Source: Chromatiales bacterium (GTDB lineage: Bacteria; Pseudomonadota; Gammaproteobacteria; Steroidobacterales; Woeseiaceae). Taken from it: DNA of 64,000 nt. Positions 19,558 through 29,614 of this stretch are shown here, one piece after another. The stretch is taken from positions 85,366 through 149,365 of the forward strand of contig SHLT01000001.1 of NCBI GenBank assembly GCA_004282875.1, given 5' to 3'. Under the pieces are notes generated by a model that did no database searches, was not told the DNA's origin, and saw only the letters and a list, made by a program, of their open reading frames with translations. How positions within the stretch are numbered: the first letter of the stretch is position 1; every line of letters starts with the position of its first letter. The position numbers and the translations under genes are program-made.

Positions 19558-20454
19558 ATGCCAAGAATTCTTGCCGTACTGAACCTGCTCTGCATCGCGA
19601 ATCTTTCGTGGTCGGAGCCGGTACCGGCCTGGCTGGTGCGCCTGCCCGAAAGCACTCCGACGGTGTTCGTGGCAGAAACTAAAGAATCGGCATTCCATCG
19701 CTTCGATCGAACGGCAAATGGCGTGACCAGGGGGCGGCAGGAGTACATGTCCATCGGTCAGGCCGGGGCCGGCAAGCAACGTGCAGGTGACCAGCGCACG
19801 CCGCTGGGTATCTACTTTGTCACAGAGCAACTTGACACGTCGCGCCTCCACGAAAAATACGGCGTCACGGCCTTTCCGCTCGATTACCCGAACGCGTGGG
19901 ATCGGCGCCTCGGGCGCACGGGTGACGGCATCTGGGTGCACGGGGTTGATGCAAACGGCGGAAACCGTCCACCGCTCGATACCGACGGCTGTATCGCGCT
20001 GCCTAATGATCGCCTGCTTGCGTTGGAGGACCTGTTCGCCCCGAACGTGACGCCGGTCCTTATTGCGCAGGAACTCGCGTGGAGCGAGCCCAGCGTTGTT
20101 GCGGCGCTACGCGTCGCGCTCGAGGAGGCGGTGACGGGCTGGGCCGGGAGTCTCGAGAGGGGCGATATGGCGACCTGGCTCGACTACTACGACGAGTCCT
20201 TCGAGCACTGGGGCATGAGCAAACCCGAGTGGGTGGCATTCAGCCTGCAGACGACAGGCCAGCGGCCTATAGAGAGCGTCACGGTCAGTGAGCTGCTGTT
20301 GCTGGGGGATCCGGTGGAGGAGGGTCTCTACCTCAGCCGCTTCAGGCTCGAAGTCAGGGAGGCGGACGTGGGCAGCGTCGTTTCCATGCGCCGAATGTAC
20401 TGGCGCCGCTCAGGGAGCGGCGCCTTTAGAATCGTTGCTGAGGACAGCGGCTAG
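19558..20454 (+). CDS. L,D-transpeptidase (YkuD) family protein
   Basis: RTPLGIYFVTEQ... and GIWVHGVDANGGNRPPLDTDGCIALPN (variant HG-x(n)-S/TxGCI/V motif). Confidence 0.82.
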   Translation: MPRILAVLNLLCIANLSWSEPVPAWLVRLPESTPTVFVAETKESAFHRFDRTANGVTRGRQEYMSIGQAGAGKQRAGDQRTPLGIYFVTEQLDTSRLHEKYGVTAFPLDYPNAWDRRLGRTGDGIWVHGVDANGGNRPPLDTDGCIALPNDRLLALEDLFAPNVTPVLIAQELAWSEPSVVAALRVALEEAVTGWAGSLERGDMATWLDYYDESFEHWGMSKPEWVAFSLQTTGQRPIESVTVSELLLLGDPVEEGLYLSRFRLEVREADVGSVVSMRRMYWRRSGSGAFRIVAEDSG

Positions 20455-21290
20455 CGAATGCCCTCGCGGACAGTGAGTTCCTCAATGAGTTCGATCAACT
20501 CGTCGTAGCCGCCGGCCTGTGCCGCGCTCGTGCGGTACTTGCCATTGACCACGACTGTCGGCACCGACGTGATGCCGTAGCGACGGATCAGGTCGCCACC
20601 CTTGCGCATTCTCGTGTTCACCTCGAACGAACTCCAGGTCCTGTTGAAGTCCTCGGAGGAAACGCCGAAGCGCGCGAACAGGCGCTCCACTGCGTCTTTC
20701 GACAACAGTTGATTGCCGCGATCGTGAAACTCGCTGAACACAGCCATGTGGAATGCGTCTGGATCTTCGAGAGTGCCGTTTTCCCCGAGGATGCTTTGCG
20801 TGTAATAGATCTGTGCGTGCAAAATGCCAGCCTGGTTCCAGGGCGCAGGGATGCGCACAAAACGAATCCCGGGATCCTTGTCGGCCTCCCAGCGATTCAG
20901 GAACGGATCGAGCGTGCGGCAATGCGGGCAGCTGTACATGAACGCTTCGGAGACTTCGATCTTGTCGGCGCCGCCGAACGTCGTCTGGGCGGGCACCAGG
21001 CGAGTGTAATGCTGACCTTCCTTGAATTTCCACTCGCGGTTCAGGGCTTCGTTCGTGTCGGCAACGGCCAGCAGGATAGGCTCGTCCTCGGAATCTTCGA
21101 CGGCGTCGGATTCTTCGACCAGCTCGATCTCTTCGTCAGCGGCCTCTTCGAGCGCAGCTTGGGTCGCGACCTCAGCTGCGGGCGCCTCCTCGACCGCGAC
21201 GGCTTCCTGTGCGGCCGGTGCCGGCTGTTCTTCCTTGCTGCAGGCCCCGAGAACAAGGGCCATGACGGCAATCCAGACAATATGCTTCAT
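20451..21290 (-). CDS. DsbA-like thiol:disulfide oxidoreductase, predicted lipoprotein with acidic linker
   Basis: Lipobox-like LVLGAC, long Ala/Glu-rich linker, thioredoxin-fold active site MYSCPHCRTLDP, cis-Pro SVPTVVVNGKY. Confidence 0.87.
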   Translation of the reverse strand: MKHIVWIAVMALVLGACSKEEQPAPAAQEAVAVEEAPAAEVATQAALEEAADEEIELVEESDAVEDSEDEPILLAVADTNEALNREWKFKEGQHYTRLVPAQTTFGGADKIEVSEAFMYSCPHCRTLDPFLNRWEADKDPGIRFVRIPAPWNQAGILHAQIYYTQSILGENGTLEDPDAFHMAVFSEFHDRGNQLLSKDAVERLFARFGVSSEDFNRTWSSFEVNTRMRKGGDLIRRYGITSVPTVVVNGKYRTSAAQAGGYDELIELIEELTVREGIR

Positions 21291-21318
21291 AGTAACTTCC
21301 TGCCTCTCTCTGCGATGT

Positions 21319-21972
21319 CTATCTCAGACCCTGAACATAGGAAGAAAGTGCCTCAATATCTTCCTTGCTGAGACGCACAGCGATGTCACGCATGATTTTC
21401 GTCTTGCCATCGGTCCGGCGCGTGCCGGCGGCGTAATCGTTCAATTGCTTGGCGGTGTAGGCGGCGTGTTGTCCCTGCAGCGCCGGATACTTCGCCGCAG
21501 GGTTGCCACGCCCGGTCGGGCCATGGCATGCGATGCAGGCGGCTGCACCCGATTCAGGATCACCACCCCGGTACAGTGCTTCGCCGTGATCGACCAGCGA
21601 GGCGTCAGCGACAGCTTGTGCCGCAGCCGGCAGACTCTCGAAATAAACGGCGAGGTCGGCAATATCCTCGTCCGATAGCGACATGGCCTGGCTCGACATC
21701 AGCGGGTCGTTGCGCGGAGCGACCCCTTCGGCGGGCACCATGCTGGCCCGGAAAGCGTGGAGCTGGGCCTGCACATACGGTGCATTCTGACCGGCGATGT
21801 TGGGCCACAAGGCGTTGGCGCTGTTGCCTTCGGCACCATGACAGGCCGTGCATGTCAGTGCCTTGGCATTGCCGTCTTCAGCCGAGCCGTCAACAAGGCT
21901 GTCTGCCAGACCTGGGGTTGCGACGAGCGCCAGACCGGCTGTCGCGATAAGCGTAGCGAGCTTGATTTTCAT
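21319..21972 (-). CDS. Diheme cytochrome c4-type protein
   Basis: Two CxxCH haem sites (CTACHG, CIACHG), signal peptide, position beside dsbA and engB. Confidence 0.92.
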   Translation of the reverse strand: MKIKLATLIATAGLALVATPGLADSLVDGSAEDGNAKALTCTACHGAEGNSANALWPNIAGQNAPYVQAQLHAFRASMVPAEGVAPRNDPLMSSQAMSLSDEDIADLAVYFESLPAAAQAVADASLVDHGEALYRGGDPESGAAACIACHGPTGRGNPAAKYPALQGQHAAYTAKQLNDYAAGTRRTDGKTKIMRDIAVRLSKEDIEALSSYVQGLR

Positions 21973-22131
21973 AGTGTCTAACCGTTACTTTCCTGCGCCG
22001 GCGCGGGCCAACGCTGCGATAATGTCCATAGAGCCAGATTTGTCCTCTGAGTCGCACCGGATTCGGTGCCGGGATTCGATGCCTCGGACTCAGCAAGCGC
22101 GAATTATACACACAATCCACGGGGCATACCC

Positions 22132-22728
22132 ATGTCGCAGTACCCACAAGCAGCCTTCATTAAGAGCGCCAACGCGCCCTCCCAGTTTGTCCAGGATGAG
22201 GGCGCCGAAGTGGCGTTTGCGGGCCGCTCGAATGCCGGTAAGTCCAGCGCGATCAACGTCATCGTGAACCGTCGCCAGTTTGCCCGCACGAGCAAGACCC
22301 CGGGCCGGACGCAGCTCGTGAACTTCTTTACGCTGGCGGACGGCAAGCGCCTCGTGGACCTGCCGGGCTACGGATTTGCCAAAGTGGCCAGCAGCATGCG
22401 CAACCACTGGGCGGATCTCATGGCCGACTATTTTGAGACCCGCAAGAGCCTCGCCGGCATGTTCCTGATCGTGGATATCCGGCGCCAGCTGACCGACTTC
22501 GACCGCCAGATGCTGGCCTTCGCCGAAGCGGTGGGCTTGCCCACGCACGTGCTGCTGACCAAGGCCGACAAACTGAAACGGGGGCAGGCGGCCAAAGCGC
22601 TGCTCGAGGTCCGTCGGGATCTCGGCGAGGTGGCGACGGTGCAGCACTTTTCGGCGCTGACGCGGCAGGGAGAGGGGGAAGCCCGGGCGAAGCTCGAGGA
22701 ATTCCTTGCCCAGGATCGCGAGCAATAA
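22132..22728 (+). CDS. engB: Ribosome biogenesis GTPase YihA/EngB
   Basis: GRSNAGKSSAINVI, TPGRTQLVNFF, VDLPGYGFAKV, TKADKLKRGQ. Confidence 0.96.
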   Translation: MSQYPQAAFIKSANAPSQFVQDEGAEVAFAGRSNAGKSSAINVIVNRRQFARTSKTPGRTQLVNFFTLADGKRLVDLPGYGFAKVASSMRNHWADLMADYFETRKSLAGMFLIVDIRRQLTDFDRQMLAFAEAVGLPTHVLLTKADKLKRGQAAKALLEVRRDLGEVATVQHFSALTRQGEGEARAKLEEFLAQDREQ

Positions 22729-22759
22729 AAAGCCCCGAAGCACGTCCGTGCCCCGGGGC
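22727..22759 (-). terminator. Rho-independent terminator of the candidate sRNA
   Basis: Minus strand GCCCCG-GG-GCAC-GGAC-GTGC-TT-CGGGGC followed by TTTTT; the T tract abuts or overlaps the engB stop codon. Confidence 0.85.
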
Positions 22760-22840
22760 CGAAGAAGCAACAGGCTTGGGGTTACCTTGTTGCACGCCTG
22801 CTTAGGGAGGTAAACAGGCGAGTGACTTACGCACTCAGAA
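22727..22840 (-). ncRNA. Candidate structured small RNA at the Spot 42/ErsA position (between polA and engB)
   Basis: On the minus strand, four successive hairpins: GAGTG/CACTC, GCCTG/CAGGC, GCAACA/TGTTGC, then GCCCCG/CGGGGC with a T tract. No convincing ORF. The 5' end is approximate. Confidence 0.6.
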
Positions 22841-23064
22841 TAATTAGAGCGTCGCGTTTCAGCAGAGTTCCCCAATCGCCGTAACATCATGATTTTCAGC
22901 GGAATTTAGTTTGGAGTGATTCTAATCCACCTGTTGTGTGGGCACCGATAACACCCGTGATTCCCGTCTCTTGTCCTAGTGTGACGCACTCGTCGCAATT
23001 TTCAGGATGCCCAACGTAGTATGGCGATTCCTGAAGAATGGCATAACGACAAGAAAGGTCTTCA

Positions 23065-26000
23065 ATGTCCAAGTCCAAGATAGTCCGATTCGGAATCCTG
23101 TTGTTCGTGCTGGGCGGGCTGGTCGTCTTCAAGCTTACCTACGAGCCGCCCTACGATGCGCAGGACGAGCCGTACGACGTCATCTACGGGGAAATGGCTG
23201 GGAACGGACGCCCGAATACTGAACGCAAGCCCCTCGAACCTGCGCAGGTGCACGGGGTTGGCAGGGACCGTTGGAAGGCTCCGCCATCCGCCTGGTTGCA
23301 AAACGAACGGGCTCTGGCCGAGACGACACTTGCACGATCGGATATCGATCTCCTGATTCTGCCACTTCAGGGCGACAAGAACGCATTCGATCCTATTGAG
23401 CGTGCTTTGATAACGCGGCTTGTCAGTCAGAGTGTCGCAGCAAGCGAGCGCTTTGCAGTCGCCAACCCGACAGCCGTCATGCGCTACCTGGGCATGAATC
23501 GAACGCAGTACCCAAGCAAGGAAGTGAACGATCTCGCGCGGCTGGCGCGGGCGAAACGTGTTCTGATCATGGAGTCTGAACACGACCGGCAAGGCCATTG
23601 GTATCTGAGCGCGAACCTGTACGACCCGAGCGTCAACGAAAACACGGCGACGAAGGTGTGGACCAAGCTCGAGTATTCAGCGGAGCGCCCGCCGGTGTTT
23701 GCGCTGGCAGAAATCCTTGATGAAGTGGCGGAGTTTGCGAGTGGTAGAGGATCACGAATAACGGCACGCCGCGCTCGCTTCGACCCCGCCGAATTTCAGT
23801 TTCCGGTGTCTGTCGAGAAGGCCAGAGAGCAATCGCGTATGTCTTCTATCCATGCGGCAGCCCACTTGCAGCTCTTAGCCATGTTGCATCCCGCAGGCGA
23901 ATACAACGATGCGCGGCTCCAGTTGCTCGAGCGATCGTTTGTCGAGTTGGCTAAAGCATCCCCAACTTCTGCCTATCACCGGTATTTCAAGGCACGTGCG
24001 CTGGCTTACCTTGGCCGAAGAAAAGCGGCGGTCAACATGCTCACTGAGCCGCGGAACCGGCATGAGGCAGCTCTTCTTGATGCCCTGAACGGCAATCTCC
24101 CAGCGTTGAGAGATTACGTAGTGGACTCCGGGACAACCCCGTTGGACTTCATGGTGTTGAAGGATATGCAATTTGTTGAGTCGCGGTATTGGGACAGGCT
24201 GGATCGTGATTACGTGGAGCAGTTCGCAATCGACAATCTGCCCTGGGCGCCGATAATCTACCGCTCTCTTATGGAATATGAAGGATGGGGGAGCCCCACC
24301 ACCGCGTATATCAAGGTCGGTCTGGAGGAGCTCGCTCCCGTTGATGGCGACTCACTCGAGGCATACATCGATGGTCAGACCGTTATTGGGAAATACCCGG
24401 ATGAGCTGGACCTACTACGTCAATTGTGGCGCCACATTGACGCAATCCAGACGCCGGAGCAATTGCAGAGCCTGAGAGAAGTCGAAAATCACACGACCGT
24501 CACCGCAGTTGACGTTGCTGAGATTGCAAAGGCGATCGCCGTCTCTGATCACATACGAGAAATACACGAGGATCTTACAAGGCGTGGGCTTCCCGAGTCC
24601 GCACTGCGGACGATCGCCGAGTTCGAGCCCATCTTCTCTGGGCATCCGGAAGTCACTCTGATGATGGCGGAGGCGCTTCGACAGCAGGCACAGGATGTCC
24701 AGGGTGCAGAGATGCAAACTCTGACACGAAAATACCTTGAAGCCAGACTGAATGGTTTCTCCTGGTCGACAAACCTGTCGCCCAGAGCGATCGATGTGGC
24801 TCGTCGGTATTCAAATGCGCTCTCGAGAGTATCCCCAACTTCCATCCAAGGCTATTCGAGGACAGCGTTTGCGGGATATTCGCGCCGATACTTTGAATGG
24901 CCCAGAGGAGAGGGCTGGTTTCACGAGGTTGTTCCCCGGGAAATCCAAAGCGGTGCTCTGGACGAGTGCCTGGATGTCACGTGGACCAGCTTCTGGTGCC
25001 TGGGAGCGAAGATCGAAGAGGAAGCCAAGTCCGGCGGTGAGCCACAAGAGATTCGTGACGAGTTGCTTGCCGAACATTCCGACCGGTTTATTGGAAATCC
25101 ACGGCGAGCTGAGTTCAACGTCATGTTTGCAAGGAAGTTTGGCGACGGTGACGTTGACCTCCGAGTTCTTCAGGAGCAGGTGGACGCCGGGTCTCCATCC
25201 TGGAATATTTATGAAGCGCTCGGCCGTATCTACAAACGTCGAGGAGACTACGTAGCAGCACAGCAAACATGGTTGTCCTATCCGGACTTCAATACCGGCG
25301 ATGGGCGAGTTTCTGTCGGTGACTCCCAGAACGCAGACTTTGCTGCGTCACAGTTCTTCTGGATTGGGCAACATGAACTCGCTCTGCCTCTTCTTTACAT
25401 AGCCGCGGAAAGCGGTACCGGCTCCAGCGGGAGCATGGCCTCCGCGCAACGGTTGGCGCTTATCGCCGGCGACCTGGAACTGGCCAGGGGATGGGCCGCG
25501 GAGCGCGTTCGCAGGTACCAGAGCAAACATGGCGCTCGAGATCTAATGGAACTACTTCACGTTACAGGGGAGTCGACTCGCGCATGGACCCTCTTCGAAC
25601 AGATGCATGTGTCATGGCGAGAGCCGGAGATTTGGTCGAGCGCATTGGTAGGGCATCGACTGGAGTCGGCTAGCACCGGGTCGATCGCCGAGTGGATTGC
25701 CGAGTCCACGTTCCTAGACGATTCCGACTCCGGAGCTCGAAGGTCCGGGGGCGCAATGGATTTGGCACCACGCTATCTGTTACTGGCGGGACAGATGGAC
25801 AGGACTCCCAGCCCTGATTTCCCGGCATTGGTATCTGACGCCTACTCGCGGCCAGGGTCTCAAAGGCGACCGCAGAACGATCCGAAGTTCGTGGCCGGCA
25901 ACCCCGATCTCGAAAAAGCGAAGGCTGCCTACGCGGACACAGGATTCGAACACGTCTACCCGAGGCTCGCAGCTGCAATGTCAGCATTCCTGAATGGTGA

Positions 26001-26640
26001 CTACGAACGTGCCCACAATGCGTTTCTTAATGCTGCTTCTTACAGGGACCTGGGTGAATACACGTCATACTACGCAATCAGTGCTGCAGAGTTGGGGCGC
26101 GAAGAGCATGTGGCGGCAGCGCTCGGTGTCAGGTTCTCAGAGTATCAAGAGCGGCTTAGAAATGAGCGAGTCGGAGGCGAAGGTCTCGGGGAGTTTTTTG
26201 ACGACTATCTGGCATTCGCTGTGCTCGCAGCGTTCGACGGGCAGCACGACGAGGCGCTTCGCTACTTGAAGCTTGCGCTAAATGATCGCCCGTTCCTCGG
26301 GCGCCGCACGATCTACCCGATGTACCAGTTGGTTGACGTGGCTGACAGGCTGTTTGAAGAGACAGGGGCCCAGGAGTATAGAGAGTTCGCGTTCGACCTC
26401 AGCCGCCGACATACGGTTATTTTGCCAATGCATGGCTGGGCCTATTTCGTCGTGGCCAAATACAGCGAAGTGCATGTAGAGCGAATCAAGGCCGCAGCAT
26501 CCGGGTTGCACCTGGATCCGTTATCAGAACGCGGTAGCAAGTTGCCGAGAGACGTTCTGGACGATGCGAGAGAATTACTCGATAGATCCGGTCCGCCGTT
26601 TCTGCGACGCGCAGAAACAGGACTGCCCCAGTCGACTTGA
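23065..26640 (+). CDS. Large membrane-anchored protein: N-terminal TM helix, possible TolB/FlgO-like domain, TPR-like solenoid (1191 aa)
   Basis: TM helix IVRFGILLFVLGGLVVFKL; ILPLQGDKNAFDPIERALITRLVSQSVAASERFAVANPTAVMRYLG...LARAKRVLIMESE-YLSANLYD resembles TolB-like domains; helical-repeat C-terminal region. Function not recognised. Confidence 0.75.
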   Translation: MSKSKIVRFGILLFVLGGLVVFKLTYEPPYDAQDEPYDVIYGEMAGNGRPNTERKPLEPAQVHGVGRDRWKAPPSAWLQNERALAETTLARSDIDLLILPLQGDKNAFDPIERALITRLVSQSVAASERFAVANPTAVMRYLGMNRTQYPSKEVNDLARLARAKRVLIMESEHDRQGHWYLSANLYDPSVNENTATKVWTKLEYSAERPPVFALAEILDEVAEFASGRGSRITARRARFDPAEFQFPVSVEKAREQSRMSSIHAAAHLQLLAMLHPAGEYNDARLQLLERSFVELAKASPTSAYHRYFKARALAYLGRRKAAVNMLTEPRNRHEAALLDALNGNLPALRDYVVDSGTTPLDFMVLKDMQFVESRYWDRLDRDYVEQFAIDNLPWAPIIYRSLMEYEGWGSPTTAYIKVGLEELAPVDGDSLEAYIDGQTVIGKYPDELDLLRQLWRHIDAIQTPEQLQSLREVENHTTVTAVDVAEIAKAIAVSDHIREIHEDLTRRGLPESALRTIAEFEPIFSGHPEVTLMMAEALRQQAQDVQGAEMQTLTRKYLEARLNGFSWSTNLSPRAIDVARRYSNALSRVSPTSIQGYSRTAFAGYSRRYFEWPRGEGWFHEVVPREIQSGALDECLDVTWTSFWCLGAKIEEEAKSGGEPQEIRDELLAEHSDRFIGNPRRAEFNVMFARKFGDGDVDLRVLQEQVDAGSPSWNIYEALGRIYKRRGDYVAAQQTWLSYPDFNTGDGRVSVGDSQNADFAASQFFWIGQHELALPLLYIAAESGTGSSGSMASAQRLALIAGDLELARGWAAERVRRYQSKHGARDLMELLHVTGESTRAWTLFEQMHVSWREPEIWSSALVGHRLESASTGSIAEWIAESTFLDDSDSGARRSGGAMDLAPRYLLLAGQMDRTPSPDFPALVSDAYSRPGSQRRPQNDPKFVAGNPDLEKAKAAYADTGFEHVYPRLAAAMSAFLNGDYERAHNAFLNAASYRDLGEYTSYYAISAAELGREEHVAAALGVRFSEYQERLRNERVGGEGLGEFFDDYLAFAVLAAFDGQHDEALRYLKLALNDRPFLGRRTIYPMYQLVDVADRLFEETGAQEYREFAFDLSRRHTVILPMHGWAYFVVAKYSEVHVERIKAAASGLHLDPLSERGSKLPRDVLDDARELLDRSGPPFLRRAETGLPQST

Positions 26641-26656
26641 CCCTGCGTCGCTGGAT

Positions 26657-29359
26657 CTAGTGCGCCTCGTCCCAGTTGTCGCCGACGCCGACATCGACTT
26701 TTAGTGGTGCTGCCAGTTTCGCCGCGCCATTCATGAGTTCGGTAACTTTGGCAGACACGGCATCGACTTCGGCGTTCTTCACCTCGAAGACGAGTTCATC
26801 GTGGACCTGCATGATCATGCGGGCCCCGGGCTGCTCTTCCTGCAGCCATCCATGGACCGTGATCATGGCCCGCTTGATGATGTCCGCCGCGGTTCCCTGC
26901 ATCGGCGCGTTGATGGCGCTGCGCTCCGCGTACTGGCGGCGCTGTGCGTTGCGCGCATTGATTTCGGGCAGGTACAACCGTCGCCCGAATACTGTTTCGA
27001 CAAAGCCCTTTTCGCTGGCCGTGGTCCGAATGTCATCCATGTACTTCTTGACCCCCGGATAGCGCTCGAAATAGAGGTCCGTGTACTCCTGGGCTTCGCC
27101 GCGGCTGATGCCGAGCTGCTTGGCGAGGCCAAACGCCGACATGCCGTACATCAGGCCGAAGTTGATGGCCTTGGCCGAGCGGCGCTGGTCGTCGGTGACG
27201 TCCTCGAGCGCCACTTCGAAAACTTCGGCTGCCGTTGCGCGATGGACGTCCAGCTCTTTTTCGAACGCCTTGAGCAGACCCTTGTCCGCTGACAGGTGCG
27301 CCATGATGCGCAGTTCGATCTGCGAGTAGTCGGCGGCGAGCAGGATGTGGCCCTTGGGCGCAACGAAAGCCTGGCGTATGCGCCGACCTTCCTCGGTGCG
27401 AATCGGGATGTTCTGCAGGTTGGGATCAGTTGACGACAGGCGTCCTGTTGCAGCGACGGCCTGGTGGTAGGACGTATGGATACGGCCCGTACGCTCATTG
27501 ATCTGCAGCGGCAGCTTGTCCGTATAGGTGCTCTTCAGTTTGCTCACGCTGCGGTAGTCGATAATGACCGCGGGCAGCTCGTAGTCGTTCGCCAGTTCGA
27601 CCAGGACATCTTCCGCGGTGGAAGGCTGGCCCTTCGGTGTCTTGCGGATTACAGGCAGCTCCTGCTGCTCGAACAGGATCTGCTGAAGCTGCTTCGGTGA
27701 TCCGAGGTTGAACGGTCCGCCGGCGAGTTCGTGTGCTTTCGCCTCGAGCTTCGCCATCTTTTTGGCGAGCTCGCCGCTTTGCTTCTGCAGCATCTTGCGG
27801 TCAACGAGTACCCCGGTTTCTTCCATGTCGAGGAGGACGGGAACCAGCGGCTGCTCGATCTCTTCGTAGACTTTCTTCAAGGGCGGTTCGTCGCCGAGCT
27901 GCTGCCACAGGGTCTCGTGCAGCTGCAGCGTGATGTCGGCGTCTTCGGCGGCGTAGGGCGCGGCCGTCTCGAGGTCGATCTGGTTAAAAGTCAGCTGCTT
28001 GGCGCCCTTGCCCGCGACGTCTTCGTAATGAATGGTTTCCTTGCCAAGGTACTGGCGCGCTACCGAGTCCATATCGTGGCGCGTCGCGACGCTGTTGAGC
28101 ACATACGATTCGAGCATCGAATCGTATGCCATGCCGGCCAGCGCTATGTCATAGCGCGCGAGGATGTGTGCGTCGTACTTGAGGTGGTGCCCGACCTTCT
28201 TCCTGGCGCTGCTCTCCAGCCAGGGCTTGAGCTTCGCGAGCACCTCGTCACGCGGCAGCTGGTCGGGCGCACCCGGGTAGTCATGCGCAACGGGCACGTA
28301 GCAGGCTTCGCCAGGTTTCGTGGTCATGGAGAGGCCGACGATCTCGGCATTCATGTAGTCGAGACTATTGGTTTCCGTGTCGAACGCGGTCAGTTTCGCC
28401 TTGTTGAGCTTCTTCAGCCAGGCGTCGAAGGCCTTCCACGTCAGCACCGTTTCATAGTCTGCAGGATCGTCTTCGACAGGTGCATCGACAGGCTGTTCGC
28501 CTGCGGCGACGCCCGCCTCATTGAGCTGCCGCAGTAACGAGCGCAGCTCGTAGTGGCTGTAAAGCTCACGCAACGTGTCGGTATCGCCGTCGGTCGCCTT
28601 GAGGTCATCGACACCCACATCGAGATCGACGTCGGTCTTGATCGTCGCGAGTTCACGTGACAGTTCCATTTGCGCCACGTTGTCGCGCAGGCTTTCTCCG
28701 ACCTTGCCCTTGATCTCGTCACCGTGTTCCACGATGCCGTCGGCGCTTTCATACAGATTTAGCCACTTGGCCGCCGTCTTGGGGCCAACCTTCGGCACAC
28801 CTGGAATGTTGTCGGAACTGTCGCCGACCAGCGCGAGGTAGTCGATGATTTGCTCCGGGTAGACGTCGAACTTCGCCTTGACGGCATCGCGATCCAGTCG
28901 CGAATCGTTCATCGTATTGATCAGCGTGACCTTGTCGGTCACGAGCTGTGCCAGGTCCTTGTCGCCCGTTGAGACCAGCACGTTCAGCCCGGCTTTACCC
29001 GCCTCCGCACACAGCGTGCCGATGACGTCGTCCGCCTCCACGCCGCTAACCTGCAACAGCGGCAGGCCCATGGCCCCGACGGCATCGAGGATCGGCTGTA
29101 CCTGGGAGCGCAGATCGTCCGGCATCGGTGGGCGGGTCGCCTTGTACTCGGCGAATAATTCATCGCGGAAGGTCTTGCCGGGCGCGTCGAACACGACGGC
29201 CACGTGGGCCGGCTGTTCTTCGCGCAGCAGTTTGAGGATCATCGTCAATACGCCGTGCAGTGCGCCCGTCGGTTCGCCCTGGGAGTTGGTCAGGGAGGGC
29301 AGCGCGTGAAAGGCGCGATACAAATACGATGACCCGTCGATCAGGACGAGATCAGTCAT
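26657..29359 (-). CDS. polA: DNA polymerase I
   Basis: 5' nuclease domain, 3'-5' exonuclease FDTETNSLDYM, polymerase motifs DYSQIELRIMAH, RRSAKAINFGLMYGMSAFGLA, QVHDELVFEV. Confidence 0.98.
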   Translation of the reverse strand: MTDLVLIDGSSYLYRAFHALPSLTNSQGEPTGALHGVLTMILKLLREEQPAHVAVVFDAPGKTFRDELFAEYKATRPPMPDDLRSQVQPILDAVGAMGLPLLQVSGVEADDVIGTLCAEAGKAGLNVLVSTGDKDLAQLVTDKVTLINTMNDSRLDRDAVKAKFDVYPEQIIDYLALVGDSSDNIPGVPKVGPKTAAKWLNLYESADGIVEHGDEIKGKVGESLRDNVAQMELSRELATIKTDVDLDVGVDDLKATDGDTDTLRELYSHYELRSLLRQLNEAGVAAGEQPVDAPVEDDPADYETVLTWKAFDAWLKKLNKAKLTAFDTETNSLDYMNAEIVGLSMTTKPGEACYVPVAHDYPGAPDQLPRDEVLAKLKPWLESSARKKVGHHLKYDAHILARYDIALAGMAYDSMLESYVLNSVATRHDMDSVARQYLGKETIHYEDVAGKGAKQLTFNQIDLETAAPYAAEDADITLQLHETLWQQLGDEPPLKKVYEEIEQPLVPVLLDMEETGVLVDRKMLQKQSGELAKKMAKLEAKAHELAGGPFNLGSPKQLQQILFEQQELPVIRKTPKGQPSTAEDVLVELANDYELPAVIIDYRSVSKLKSTYTDKLPLQINERTGRIHTSYHQAVAATGRLSSTDPNLQNIPIRTEEGRRIRQAFVAPKGHILLAADYSQIELRIMAHLSADKGLLKAFEKELDVHRATAAEVFEVALEDVTDDQRRSAKAINFGLMYGMSAFGLAKQLGISRGEAQEYTDLYFERYPGVKKYMDDIRTTASEKGFVETVFGRRLYLPEINARNAQRRQYAERSAINAPMQGTAADIIKRAMITVHGWLQEEQPGARMIMQVHDELVFEVKNAEVDAVSAKVTELMNGAAKLAAPLKVDVGVGDNWDEAH

Positions 29360-29373
29360 ACGGTCTGCTTACT

Positions 29374-29556
29374 CTATTTCTTTTCCGAGTCGTTCTCGTC
29401 TTCGCCTTCCTCACCTTCTTCGGCCTCATCGGCAGGCGGCGGCGGGTTAGAAATGCGGCTCGGGTTGCCCGGGACGTACAGGGGACCGCTCTGGCCACAG
29501 CCGGCGGCGACGAAAACAAACGAGAGTGCGACACATGCAAGGATCAGGCGTTTCAT
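29374..29556 (-). CDS. lptM: Small lipoprotein LptM (YifL)-like
   Basis: Lipobox plus conserved CGQSGPLYVP; about 60 aa, acidic tail. Confidence 0.85.
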   Translation of the reverse strand: MKRLILACVALSFVFVAAGCGQSGPLYVPGNPSRISNPPPPADEAEEGEEGEDENDSEKK

Positions 29557-29614
29557 AATCTCTGCCATCTAAGAAGGTTTCCCGATTATAGAGATCAGGC
29601 AGCGCTTGTGTGCG

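Noticed and set aside
22896-23132. 78-aa minus-strand ORF near the sRNA locus
   Set aside because: No RBS or homology signal noted, and it overlaps the start of the 1191-aa gene; the structured RNA explains the intergenic region better.
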